In this document: one piece after another, positions 34,188 through 44,599 of the stretch | Numbering within the stretch: position 1 is the stretch's first letter | Layout: every line of letters begins with the position of its first letter | Origin: Eutreptiella sp. 'Long Island Sound 2002' | Lineage: Eukaryota; Euglenozoa; Euglenophyceae; Eutreptiales; Eutreptiaceae | Direction: 5' to 3' | Assembly (NCBI GenBank): GCA_964036045.1 | Contig: OZ038394.1 | Span: 1,676,805-1,740,804 of the forward strand | Length of the DNA stretch: 64,000 nt | The notes under the pieces: generated by a model | Told to the model about the DNA's origin: nothing | Database searches by the model: none | Seen by the model: only the letters and a program-made list of their open reading frames with translations | Made by a program: the position numbers and the translations under genes

Positions 34188-35295
34188 GGATCCCTGGTGA
34201 ACTCAACCTGGCTAAGCGTAGGTCTCGCAACCGAAAGGTCGTGGGATGGATTCCCGGATTGAGCATGCCTGGAAGCGGGCGGTGGCAGCCGTGCTTCAAG
34301 GGAATCTTTTCTGGGGAAATCGCCAAATTGAGTAGGCCATGGAGGCCGCCTCGCTGCCGCGAGCACCACCAGCTGCGAAAGCCCCAATACACACAGAATA
34401 CACGGGGTAGCATGGCGATGATGGGCTCGTTGAACTAATATCGTGGAGCTGGCCCGGCGGAAGCCATGGAGCCACCACCCCACTTCCAGGGTGGTCCTTG
34501 GGCAGCGAGCCAGGCTCTGGCCTAAAGTGCATATCACACTGGTCGAGGGGCAACACAGGGACGCACCCCTAGCCTGCCCCGTGGGCCTCACCAACGGGGA
34601 GCGACCCGACCCGAGGACATCGGTGTGGCCATACAGGCTCAACTAGGGGACTTGGTAAAAATGGTAACCCCCCCCCCCAAAACACACACACATCATGGCA
34701 CACATCAAACAAAACATCTGTGAACAACTCTGCAAACAACAAATTTTGTAGCTCCTCATGCAAGCCAAGACAGTTTGCCGGAATACACCATGACACAACC
34801 TTTAGGTTCTTACAAGGATGCATACAGCTTTTCAGCTCAGAGGTTGAACGGAAGCGGTTGCACATGCTGCTCACAAGGGCCTATGAACAGCTTTTAGGGC
34901 CCACCAAAGGGGTATGTGCACCTCATCCATCTGCCGCAACTACACGGCTACAAAAGAGACATATCAACATGTGTGTGGCACAAGTTGCACACATCTTCTT
35001 GTTGGCTTCTATCATTCTAGGGCTAGGTATGGGTGGCAGTTGAGCCCCCTACCGTAATATTTGCGGATCGGTCTCCAATCTACTCGTACTAGTGAACATA
35101 CAGCAAGAAAGAGTAAATTTTCCTTTCATGCGAGCATTGTACACCATGTATATCTTAGTAATTGTATCACGTAAATTAAATGATCAACAAATCCCCAATC
35201 TCTTTGGCCCCACCAAACTATCTGTAGTGCTCTGTGCATACCAATATCAACAATTTTTTAGACCATTGCCACAACCCCAATGAAGTGCCCCGCTC

Positions 35296-35505
35296 ATGTT
35301 CCACGATCTTATGGCCAAGTCTTGGCCATGGAAAAGACAAGTCCTGACAAACCTCCTATGTTGGACTCGCAAATTGCAATGGCCACAAGAACCAAGCACT
35401 ATTGCTTTTATTGAGCTTGCATGTAATTCCGAGGAAAACGCCTCTCGCACAGTACCTGTAGCCCTACAAGCCAACTTCAAGCTGGCTCTATACCCATTGT
35501 AGAAG
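35296..35505 (+). pseudogene. Isolated open segment, possible retroelement remnant
   Basis: Encodes a 68-residue frame including QWPQEPSTIAFIELACNSEE. Composition looks protein-like, but there is no extended frame or splice context. It resembles, weakly and from memory, polymerase-associated regions of protist retroelements. Low certainty. Confidence 0.25.
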
Positions 35506-35995
35506 TTTGTTAAAATAGGATAGCTTGCAAAGGACAATGCCCCCTCCTCTTTACTACAGAGTGCATTAAAAGGCCCGTGTCAAGGTTGCTGTACAAAGCC
35601 TTGCTCACGTAATGTCTACAATGCAACATGATGCACCATTGAGGTGCGGCCAGACAGGATGAGGCTGACAGCCCTCCCTTGTTGCAGCTTTTTGTCGGGA
35701 CCCCGTACCCCTCACCTTTGCAACCACATGGGGTTCGGCCGACCTGAGGAGTGTTAAAACAATACTTGGACACCAATTGTTGAGTGTCCGCTTCCGTTTG
35801 GAACACTTAAAAATTTCACAGCAGCCAAGACAGGGGTCCCGTCTTAGGACAACACTCTTGTCTTTGTACCCTTGTCTTACGACAACACGCTGTCGTGACA
35901 CCTGTCGGATCCCTCTATCCTTGGACAGCCACCTGTCTTGACACCTGTTTGCGCCCCTTGTCGCCTAGAGGCTCTGGGGTTTCTTTCCTTTTGTT

Positions 35996-36233
35996 GTGAT
36001 GCCACAAGTTGACAACCTTGCGAGGTCATGGATTGGAAGTGTGGAGACCAAGACAGATATTTTGGAAACAAACCCGGATGTAATGGTTGCCATCATATGC
36101 CCAGATGGGGAAGACACGGATCATTTGTTTGAGTACATCACCGCAACCAGTGTTTTTCACGGACGTCAAGAGACCTTGTATTTGGAGGATTTACATCAGG
36201 GTCAATTCGATCTTCGTGCCGATGCACCCCAAG
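35996..36233 (+). pseudogene. Unrecognised frame broken by a mobile insertion
   Basis: Frame begins MPQVDNLARSWIGSVETKTD and reads VAIICPDGEDTDHLFEYITA up to the insertion at 36,234. Beyond the insertion the same frame stays open for about 15 more codons. Acidic, no recognised domain. Nearby frames (37,051-38,147) are also broken, so the locus is probably decayed. Confidence 0.4.
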
Positions 36234-36889
36234 GCACGTCAAAATGAAACGAAGACGAGACAACGCGAGAGTCCAAAGTCCATCAGCAGCACCACGCTCA
36301 CCTGCTTGGCTTGACTTCCGTGAACTTGACTGCTGTGAACTTGCCTTCCGTGCAACAGACTCTCTTCGCGGTTCCTCTTCGAGCGGCTGAGCTTGAGCCG
36401 GCTGCGTCGTCTCCGGGATGTGTTCTAAAACACCGGAGCATGGCTGCCTTGCATTGCTGAGCACCTATATCCCTTGCCTTGCCTTGCCATGCCACGATGC
36501 CTTTCTACAACGGTTGTAGTGAAGCGTGGTGCCCCGTGCCACATGCCCACTCCGATTATGGGCCTCGGAGGCCAGCATCTTGACACATGACATGCTTTTG
36601 TGTGCTCCAGCGAAGCAGGAAAACGGAGGTGTCCTGCCCCTCTGACTCTGAAAAAAATCTGCCACAGATTCCCAATTGCACCACTGTGCCCTGTGCATGC
36701 CCCTTCTTACATCTCCAACCGGGCTGTGACCGTTCGTTTCTGTCACCGTTACACCCCCCCTTTTTTTTCCTCAAGGACAGCCCTCTTCACTGTCCACTGT
36801 TAGAGTGCTTAGGGGACCTTGAAAACAAAATGGTGCCAACCACCCCTGCCTGCCTGATCCTGGCTGTGCCGACGGTTTGCACACCTGTT
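36234..36889 (-). mobile_element. Exon-bearing mobile unit, copy at 36 kb (inverted)
   Basis: 656 bp, flanked by the direct repeat CCCAAG (36,228-36,233 and 36,890-36,895). Almost base-for-base the reverse complement of 56,449-57,107 and 62,292-62,950. Carries cassette exon type 3 at 36,302-36,424 with intact TTTTAG acceptor, open frame and GTGAGC donor. No transposase and no clear terminal inverted repeats; outer ends read GTGTGCAAACC and TTTTGACGTGC. Confidence 0.8.
36302..36424 (-). CDS. Type 3 cassette exon inside the 36-kb mobile unit
   Basis: 123 bp, phase 1-1, encodes HIPETTQPAQAQPLEEEPRR then ESVARKASSQQSSSRKSSQA. Differs from the array copies by at least one residue (V for G). It lies antisense to the broken frame, so it may never be spliced here. 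Confidence 0.5.
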
Positions 36890-37050
36890 CCCAAGACACC
36901 GTGGCAAGGACCTTTGCCACACAAGATTTGCCGATCCGTTGAAAAAGATCCGAGTCTGTCTAGTCCTTTGTACTCCCTCCAAAGCAACTTTCCTCACCAA
37001 TGGAGTAATGGAGTGAACACTGGCCGGGGACAACACCCGCGGGCCTATGG

Positions 37051-38147
37051 GTGACACACAACAATGACCCCATCACCATCCCCTCTCTACCACCACCACT
37101 CCTTATTGGTCCATCCGACAACCATGTCCGGGGGGCTAATCGTACCACTCCGTTGGAGGAGCAAGGGGAGGACCTAGACCGTTGGCACTATGTCCCATCG
37201 GAGCAAATGAATAGGGCCACTTTTACGGAGTTGCAAAAAGAGGCCAGGTTTTGGTACAACGTTTTTGAGTGGAAGACCGCTGCGACTGGCCCCTCTCACA
37301 AGGAGCTGTATTTTGCAGATGTGCCCGGCCTTACCAATGAGGAGACCAAGGAGATCTTAGGTGGTTACAAAGCTCCCCTACAACACTTTCGTGGGTCTAC
37401 TCTCCGACAACTTGAAAAGCTTCAAACGTTGTTCATGCGTGGCTAACAGAAGCTCAACCTTTTGTCCGTGAAATTAGTGCGTCTTTCGTGCGTGGACTAG
37501 CACCATTTTTGCATAGTGTCATGCAATCCAGGATGCAAGCAGCTACATACATACCATCAGAACTCACAGCTGCCCCGCGGCCCACGAAAGATGGTAATTT
37601 TGATTTGGCGGGGGCAAGGTTGTTTGCCTGAGATCAAGCCAAGCATGCCAAGGTTGTACAAACCATTCACCAGCAGGTAGGGGCAAAGGAGCGTGTTGCC
37701 GTGGGAGGGACAACCATCCCCCTCAATGCTGTAGTGTGGCGCATGTTCCTTGGTTTGCAGTACATGGAAAGGTTTTGGTCAAACAGGGGGGGGGGTTGAG
37801 TAGTAAGGACGAAGCGTATAGGCGGTGTGTGGCATAGTTTGCTGCGGATTGGCATGCCTTGAAGTGGCAACCCACAATGTGGGTGCATTGGACCTATGTC
37901 CATTCGGGTTGGTTTGCCTGGTACCGCACTGTTTATATTTTTTCTAGCATTTGAGAGACGTAACGTGGGGTTCAAAATGGATATCCGCCACTCGTTCTTT
38001 GGTTACAAAATATCTAGGCCGTATTTTGGTGCCCTTCCTTTCACCCACATTCTTGAGCTTGATGCTCTTGACGTGGGTTTGCAATTGTGGCATGCGTTGC
38101 GTGGCACAAAGCAAAAGAAGCGACGTATCGGATGGCAAAAGGGATGA
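37051..38147 (+). pseudogene. Decayed multi-frame coding sequence, unrecognised
   Basis: A readable protein continues across three frames: 37,051-37,446 (SEQMNRATFTELQKEARFWY..), then a -1 shift at about 37,443 (EAQPFVREISASFVRGLAPF..) with an in-frame TGA at 37,629 and another after a G-tract at about 37,786-37,797, then 37,896-38,147 (MDIRHSFFGYKISRPYFGAL..). Continuous sense through stops and shifts indicates a pseudogene, perhaps of an old transposon. No family assigned. Confidence 0.5.
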
Positions 38148-38426
38148 TGAAATCATGACAAATATGCTTCTTAGGTGCCATGTCCTTCTTTGCTACAGGG
38201 GTGTCAGACAAGTACTAAGACATGGGGCTGTCTTAAGATAGGAGGTCACAACAACATACAACGATAGGGGTCTATCGTAGAACACACATACCAAGACAGG
38301 TGGATTGTGGTAAACACAAGGGCTGTCTTGGGGCTGTCGTAGGTTTTTACCAAACGCGCACCGCGATGGCAATGGGAGCCAAAGTTGAACATTGCTGCGG
38401 CCTAGATGTGCTGTATGTTGATAGTA

Positions 38427-39165
38427 TGCACGAAGTCGCCCCCCCCTACCTCCCCCCCCTACCTACCCCCCCCCTACCCCCCCCCCTACCCCCCCCTACC
38501 CCCCCCCCTACCTCCCCCCCCTACCTTCGGCTCGCTTCGCTTGACAGACGGCTCGCTTCGCTCGACGCGGGGGCCAGCCCCCGCACCCCCCTTAAATAAC
38601 ATGACTCCTGCGGTGGCCACAGACCGCCTTGTGTGTGCACCGCCTTTTGTGTGTACCGCCTTGCCTGTGGCCCCTTAAATAACAAGACTCCTGCGGTGGC
38701 CACAGGCCGCCTTTTGTGTGTTCCGCCTTGTGTGTGCACCGCCTTCTGTGTGTACCGCCTTGCCTGTGGCCCCTTAAATAACAAGACTCCTGCGGTGGCT
38801 ACAGACCACCTTGTGTGTGTTCCGCCTTTTGTGTGTTCCGCCTTGTGTGTGCACCGCCTTCTGTGTGTACCGCCTTGCCTGTGGCCCCTTAAATAACAAG
38901 ACTCCTGCGGTGGCCACAGACCGCCTTTTGTGTGTTCCGCCTTGTGTGTGCACCGCCTTCTGTGTGCACTGCCTTGCCTGTGGCCCCTTAAATAACAAGA
39001 CTCCTGCGGTGGCCACAGCCCGCCTTTTGTGTGTTCCGCCTTGTGTGTGCACCGCCTTCCCCCCCCATACCCCCCCCTACCTTCTCGACCCCCCCCCTAC
39101 CCCCCCCTACCTCCCCCCCCTACCCCCCCCCTACCTCCAAGGTAGGGGGGGGCGACTTCGTGCGA
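38427..39165. mobile_element. Foldback element with minisatellite interior
   Basis: Outer ends GCACGAAGTCGCCCCCCCC followed by TACCT, and the exact inverse at 39,140-39,165, form ~25-bp inverted repeats continued by C-rich TACCCCCC tracts. The interior is the minisatellite at 38,592-39,060. Flanks GATAGTAT and GATATATG may be a diverged target duplication. No coding capacity. Confidence 0.65.
38592..39060. repeat. Nested minisatellite, units of 83/99/115/99 bp
   Basis: TTAAATAACAAGACTCCTGC begins units at 38,592, 38,675, 38,774, 38,889 and 38,988. Units differ by multiples of 16 bp, the length of an inner repeat of CCGCCTTNTGTGTGTN type. Array and sub-array have thus expanded separately. Confidence 0.92.
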
Positions 39166-39215
39166 TATATGGTATGTTAGCGTACACTATGGAATCTGTT
39201 GACAACATTTGGGCA

Positions 39216-39217
<2 letters not shown>

Positions 39218-39287
<70 letters not shown>
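39218..39287. repeat. (CA)n microsatellite, ~35 units
   Basis: Uninterrupted CA run just outside the right end of the foldback element. Confidence 0.97.
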
Positions 39288-39290
<3 letters not shown>

Positions 39291-39329
39291 GCCCAGGCCG
39301 TTTTCGCTGCTGCGAAGGCCGGCAGACCA

Positions 39330-39730
39330 CTCTAAACAAGGGAGGGTGCCCCCCCCCCCCCTCCAGTGATGTATTAGAATGGCTGTTCACCGTAGGAGGA
39401 GGGAGGATACCCACCCCTTGCCCCCCCCCCCCTTCCTCCCCTCCCGATGTTTGGGGCTGACAGCCAAAATTTTGCTTTGGCGCCTTTGGCGCCAAGAGGA
39501 TTTCAGTTTAAAAATTTTTGGCCCGCCTTTGGCGGGGACCATGGGGGGACCCTAGGAGGAGGGGGGTCCCAGCCAACCCCCGCCCCCCCCCCATTCAGAC
39601 CCCCCCCCCCTTTCCCCCCTTCTAATGCCCCCCCCCCCCCAATTAAAGGCAAACACATACCTTCACCTGGAAGTGCCAACCGGCATATTCTTTCAGCCTT
39701 TATGGCACTCCCCCCCCCCCCCCAAACAGT
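39330..39730. repeat. C-tract-rich composite repeat
   Basis: At least five C-tracts of ten or more bases. Contains GCTTTGGCGCCTTTGGCGCC and GCCCGCCTTTGGCGGG, related to the palindromic core of the CAGGGCTCC MITE family, and a GTATTAGAATGGCTG block similar to 29,143-29,160. Probably overlapping MITE remnants. Confidence 0.5.
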
Positions 39731-40921
39731 CCCCAACGCAGTGCTGCCTCAGAGGGTAGCAAGTGGGACGGCATGGCCAGGAACGGAGTGCACCAAAGCA
39801 TATCCATGCCAAAATGTTCTAGCCCAGGAGAGGGTTAAGGGGTACGGGCCCCGTTTATGCTGGGCAACCATGTCTCTAGGACCAGTCATCCAGCCCCGAC
39901 TGATGGGTCCCTAGGCAACGCTCCCTAACCCAGAGACCCATATGGGCTTCCCTCCATAATATGGTGCCTTAATAGGCAGATGCCCTCCATAATCTGGTGC
40001 CCTCCTCGGCTCTGCAACTAACCTCCAGGGGGACCAGCATCTTGGACCTTAATAACCTAGTGCCCTCTATGATATGGCAGCACCCACGGGCTGCGAGTCC
40101 GCACCCCAAAGGCACTGGCGCTGGCCACACAGGTGTGTTCGTAAGCTCACTTGGACAAATGGTGCAAACCCCCCTACACACACATACACTTCATTTCTGC
40201 AATCCTACCATTATCATTTGGACTGGAATGCCTGTTGAAGGGTAGTGTGTACCATGGCAGTGAGGGATTCGTACTGGAGAATATTGTGTGTGAGGAGGGT
40301 TGTTGAGCCATTGCAGTGCATGGCACACAGCAAAGGCTGCGTCGTGAGGGGTACGCAGTGAGGAGTGCCACTGTGTTGAAGCGGGGGGTGCTGTGCTGTG
40401 AGGTGCACTTCAGCAGCTCTGGGGTGCTTCTGATCGTGCTTGCACAAAATTTGGCGACTGTTCAGTCATTGGCTCAGCCCTTTCCAGTAAAGAGTTTTGG
40501 GGAGCTGCACAGTGGGGTAGCAGAACTGCCATGCCCCCAAAAGTGCATGAACGACTGACAGTCAATACAAGGCGAACTTTGAGCAGCTGCGCCACCTGGC
40601 AACCAAAGACATGACCCATTTATTCCGACCATTTGTTGTTGCAGTCTCGTGTGCCTTTCTTTGAAGCGGTGCCACTATTCACATGTACACAATTCTTTAT
40701 CAACGGGAATGCTGCTACTCTCCTTATGCCCCTTGTGCTGCCTGCCCCCACGGCCCCTGCTTTTTTGTTCCCCCTCAGGCCTTCGTGTGGTGTGAAGACC
40801 AGGGCGTGATCCTGGATGCTGAGACTATATTCTTGCACAACTGTCCTGGCCTCTGCTCCAAATCGCTGCGGCTGTAAAAATCATTCTGTGTGGCGTTGTC
40901 TGCACTGGCGGGCACACGTCT

Positions 40922-41193
40922 ATTGGCAGTACGTTCCACTCTGTTTTGGGCGTTCGTACGAAGCTTCGGGCACGTTTGGAAGTGCCGGTGGGGCCATTTG
41001 CACACAAGCCCGACTGCGGAAGAAGGCCGATGATTTGAAGGATGGTGGAAGGGGGTTGCGGGGCAGGCACATTTCTGCTTTGGGGGCGGGGGTTCAACAA
41101 CTTCCCAGAGACGCCAAGGTTACTGCAGAAGTGGCTTCAAGGCGACTGCAGTTTACTTTCTTCGTCATCAGAGAGAACCACCTTGGTGACAGG
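40922..41193 (+). CDS. Possible exon, unrecognised
   Basis: Open segment PLCFGRSYEASGTFGSAGGA..AEVASRRLQFTFFVIRENHL between a TTGGCAG acceptor (ending about 40,918) and a GTGTGGG donor at about 41,194. No family match. The surrounding 39.9-43.4 kb holds other short exon-like pieces, such as 40,779-40,877 and the hydrophobic 41,500-41,670 (VFLVVVLAMWLYHPRRTTAL), which I cannot assemble into a gene. Confidence 0.25.
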
Positions 41194-43754
41194 TGTGGGA
41201 ATGCTTTTTTGACAGTAGTATGCCTGCCCTTATGATATAAGGGGCATTTCTAACCAGCATCTACCCATTGGCACCTCTCGGATGCGTTTAGTAGATCAGT
41301 TTGTGATGACGGCGTGTGGTACTCAGAGGCTGTGCTTCCCCAGAGCCTATTTGTGATTGCACCGAAGTCTTAGTCTCAAAGTTGCCTGCAACAGCAGAAC
41401 CACACACAAGCCCTCCTGTCACTGCCATGCCATGCACACCAATCCATGTCGGATCAATGCCCATGCTTTCAATCTCCCCAAGCAAATTGGACATCTTTAT
41501 GTGGGGAAGTCAATTCGATATCCCAAGGCTTGGTTTTTCTGGTGGTCGTGTTGGCCATGTGGCTGTATCACCCTCGCAGGACTACAGCATTGCTGGGTGT
41601 GATTGCAGTGTGTTCTCCAGCGTTCATTGCTCTCAGAGCTTCGGCGAGCAGCACAATTTGTGAAGGAATACAAGTGGTAAGCTGCTATGATGGCCACTGG
41701 GTGTGCATCCATTTCATTGGGTTGATGGCAAGATTCCATTCTCACCTCAAAATAGGATTTCAGGTCAATTGCCAGGGTGCAATTTGGGCTCAACAGGGTA
41801 TGTGTGACAAAGGGTAATGAGCCCAATGCCAAAAGAATATTAAAGTCTGTCCAAATTCGGAGCACAATTTTCAGGAGGTGTGCAATGTTATGCAGCGCTT
41901 TCTGCGCGCACATGCAAATGCGTCGTACATTCGGGGACAAATCAAGGTGGTCGGAGTAAATCCAGTCGTTTTCGAAATTTCCACTGTCTTTATTTGGGAG
42001 TGCATTGGTCTCCTGCTCCTCTTGGGTTGCAGGTCGGATTTCTGGACCCAATATTCCATTTCCCGGTGCTATGGTAAACCCTGTGTTTGCATGCAATGGT
42101 TCATGGCTTTCAAAAAAAATAGAGAAAACATGTGGACTATATGGGGAGGGTACAACAGCACTCCTTTTAACTCACCATACACCAGCCCAGAATCCCTCAT
42201 TCTCACCTCAGATAATCTTATTGCTGAGGCGTTTTCCTGCAGTGTGTTACTTTACTTTGAATGACACCTGGTGTAGTCAGTAGGAACATGGGTTGCATTC
42301 GTGCAGGGACGATGCAGCATGCAGTGCACATGGCAGAGCTGTGGCCAATGCTGTGCCAATCTGCCATTCGTCGATCCGATTTGATTCAGTTCTGTTTTCT
42401 GGAGATCCAACCACGCCCATCGGCCTCAGTAGCACTGCAGCTGAGACACGTTGGGACTGTTTGCAATATCTCATTGCGAAGATGGTGCATATTGTTATTT
42501 CCAGGGTGTCATGTCCGTGTCAACATCGATGATTGTTTCTTGTGGTGTGGGGGATCTTTACCACGAGTGGAAAATCTGGGAGCCCAGGATACTTGCATAA
42601 TTTTGGGTGAGGAATTGTTCCGAAGGAGAAGAAAGCCAACATTCAGTGTGGTTGTCTTTTGGCAGGGATCAAGGCAAGTCGTGCAGGGGCAAGGGTGTTT
42701 AGGACAACGCTTGCAGTAATCTCCCCCGTCTTGAAACCACCAGGACTGGCATCCCTTGCCCTTGAGCAACACAGCCACCTTTTTGGGTGCAGTCCTGGCT
42801 TGGGGTACAGCGAGGGGTGGTGAGTGCAGTGCATACAGCACAGCACCACTCGTGTGGGTAGACGTGCGCCCCAATGGGCAACAGCGCCCACGCGCTGGAG
42901 TGTGTCCAGCCAATGCACTGGCGCAGCCAGTCACTGCAGTTGGAATTCTATGGGGGCTTTGGGTTAGGGGCACAAGTGCGAGCAAAGGCACCTCTTTGGA
43001 CTGCTACGTGCACACCATCTTGTGATAAGGTTGCAAGCTGTGCTTTTGGCACATCCTGGACAGCGCATTTTGTAGATATGATCATTTATTTCAATTTGGA
43101 TTTGTGGGCTTGTTGACAGTTCATGTCCATCACTGTGTTTATGTTTAGACTCCAAGTCCAGCTCACATGGTCCAATTACTTTCAGCGTTGCAGTACAAAT
43201 TGTTGATATGAATTTCGTGTCGCAAGATACAGTTGTATTGTGCATTGTTTGTGTGATGTGACCAGAAGGGACCCTTTTCATTGAACTCAGCATTGCCCCA
43301 AATTTCTTCCCTGTGGCCATCCTGTGCCCGGTGAGGCTTGGCATAGAGTCCTCTTTTTTGGTTCATGAAGTTCATAAAGTTTTCGTTTCAGATACCATAG
43401 TAGCATGAAATATTTCCTATATTTCCTAAATGGTGGAATGGTTGCACCTGCAGTGTTCTGAGCTTGGTGGTTTTGTGATGCAAGTGAGGGAGTGATATAT
43501 GAGAGTTACATGGGAGAGGTCAGTTGGTTTTGTAGGGTCCATGGTGTTCCACCCGTACCCTTTTGTGCATGGTGGTCGCTCCCGCTTGAGTTCACATGAA
43601 GGCCAACCGTTCCACGTTCCACCCGTACCCAAGTATGTGCAAGCACGGGCAGCAGTAATTTTCGAGGGCGGCCACACGCTGAGCACCAGCGGAGCCAGAA
43701 TATTCAGAGCAATTCCAGCCCAGGAGCCGCAAACAACAGGGGGCAGCATGAAAG

Positions 43755-43980
43755 TTGAGGGAGCGCAGAAAGAACGGGGGACAGCTGGATTAACCAAGGG
43801 CTAGCTGGAAATTCTAGGTGGAAAACACCACAGGGCAGCCGAAAATCTGCAGGGCAGCAAGGAAAATCCAGGGAGGGCACTCAGAAACACAATGGTGCAG
43901 CTGGAAACACCAAGGGGTGGCCACAATTTCTAGGGGTCAGCCAGAAACACAAGAGGCAACCAGAAATTCCAGGGAGGGTG
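43755..43980. repeat. Degenerate ~20-27 bp tandem repeat
   Basis: Units of CAGCCGGAAACACCAGGGG type recur about eight times with substitutions and length changes (CAGCTGGATTAACCAAGGGC, CAGCCGAAAATCTGCAGGG, CAGCCAGAAACACAAGAGG). Confidence 0.7.
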
Positions 43981-44599
43981 CTGACCGCGCGGTGCGGCGT
44001 CAGCCCGGCGCGCACAATATATGCTCACACCAAAAGTTGCTGAAACGTGGACAGTGTGCTCTTTATGCAATGGTTGGGTGATGCTATGGGTGTGCATGGG
44101 TAAAACACACTTTGGGGGCATTATCTGGGGGGAAGTGGTGATCATGCATGCACAAAAGTTTCCCATTTAAATGTATTTTCTCCACGTCCCTCCCTACTTT
44201 CCGAAAGGGTGTACATTGCATTAAAGCGTTGCATCCTCTGACGCGCGCGGTGCAGTGCGCGGTGCATTTCAGCACCCTCAGGGGGTACCCAGGCGCTAGG
44301 GCAGCAACAGCCCGCGGGAGGAGAGGGGCGGCGGGACAGGGAGAAGGAAGGTTTTCTAAACGGTAGATCAGAAGGCGCCAAATGGCACAGAGCAAAGATT
44401 CAACATCTTTGTAGAATGAAACCCAATTTAGCTTTCTGCCCCGGTGCAGTCCAATGGTGTATGGACAGCTTAAGGGTCTATAAATGTAGTCCGGAAGAAA
44501 ACAGCGCTGCACGGTGGGTGGAGTTGTTTAATTCTTGCGCCAAGGAAAATTGGGTGTGCACCAACATGCATGGTTGTGTGCAGCCAAATATTCGGAGGT

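Noticed and set aside
34200-34265. tRNA-like stretch (TGGCTAAGC..GGTCGTGGG)
   Set aside because: A-box-like and T-arm-like words are present and part of an acceptor stem pairs, but the length is about 62 nt, the T-loop is wrong and no anticodon arm forms.
38592-39060. CRISPR-like alternation of repeats and spacers
   Set aside because: Unit lengths vary by 16-bp steps, the spacers are themselves repeats, and the genome is eukaryotic.
38521-39335. Periodic frames (VCTAFCVYRLACGPL repeats)
   Set aside because: Translation of the nested minisatellite and the CA run.
41497-42096. 199-codon minus-strand frame
   Set aside because: No start context, no recognised motif, and the opposite strand also has protein-like open segments. 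Not enough to call a gene.
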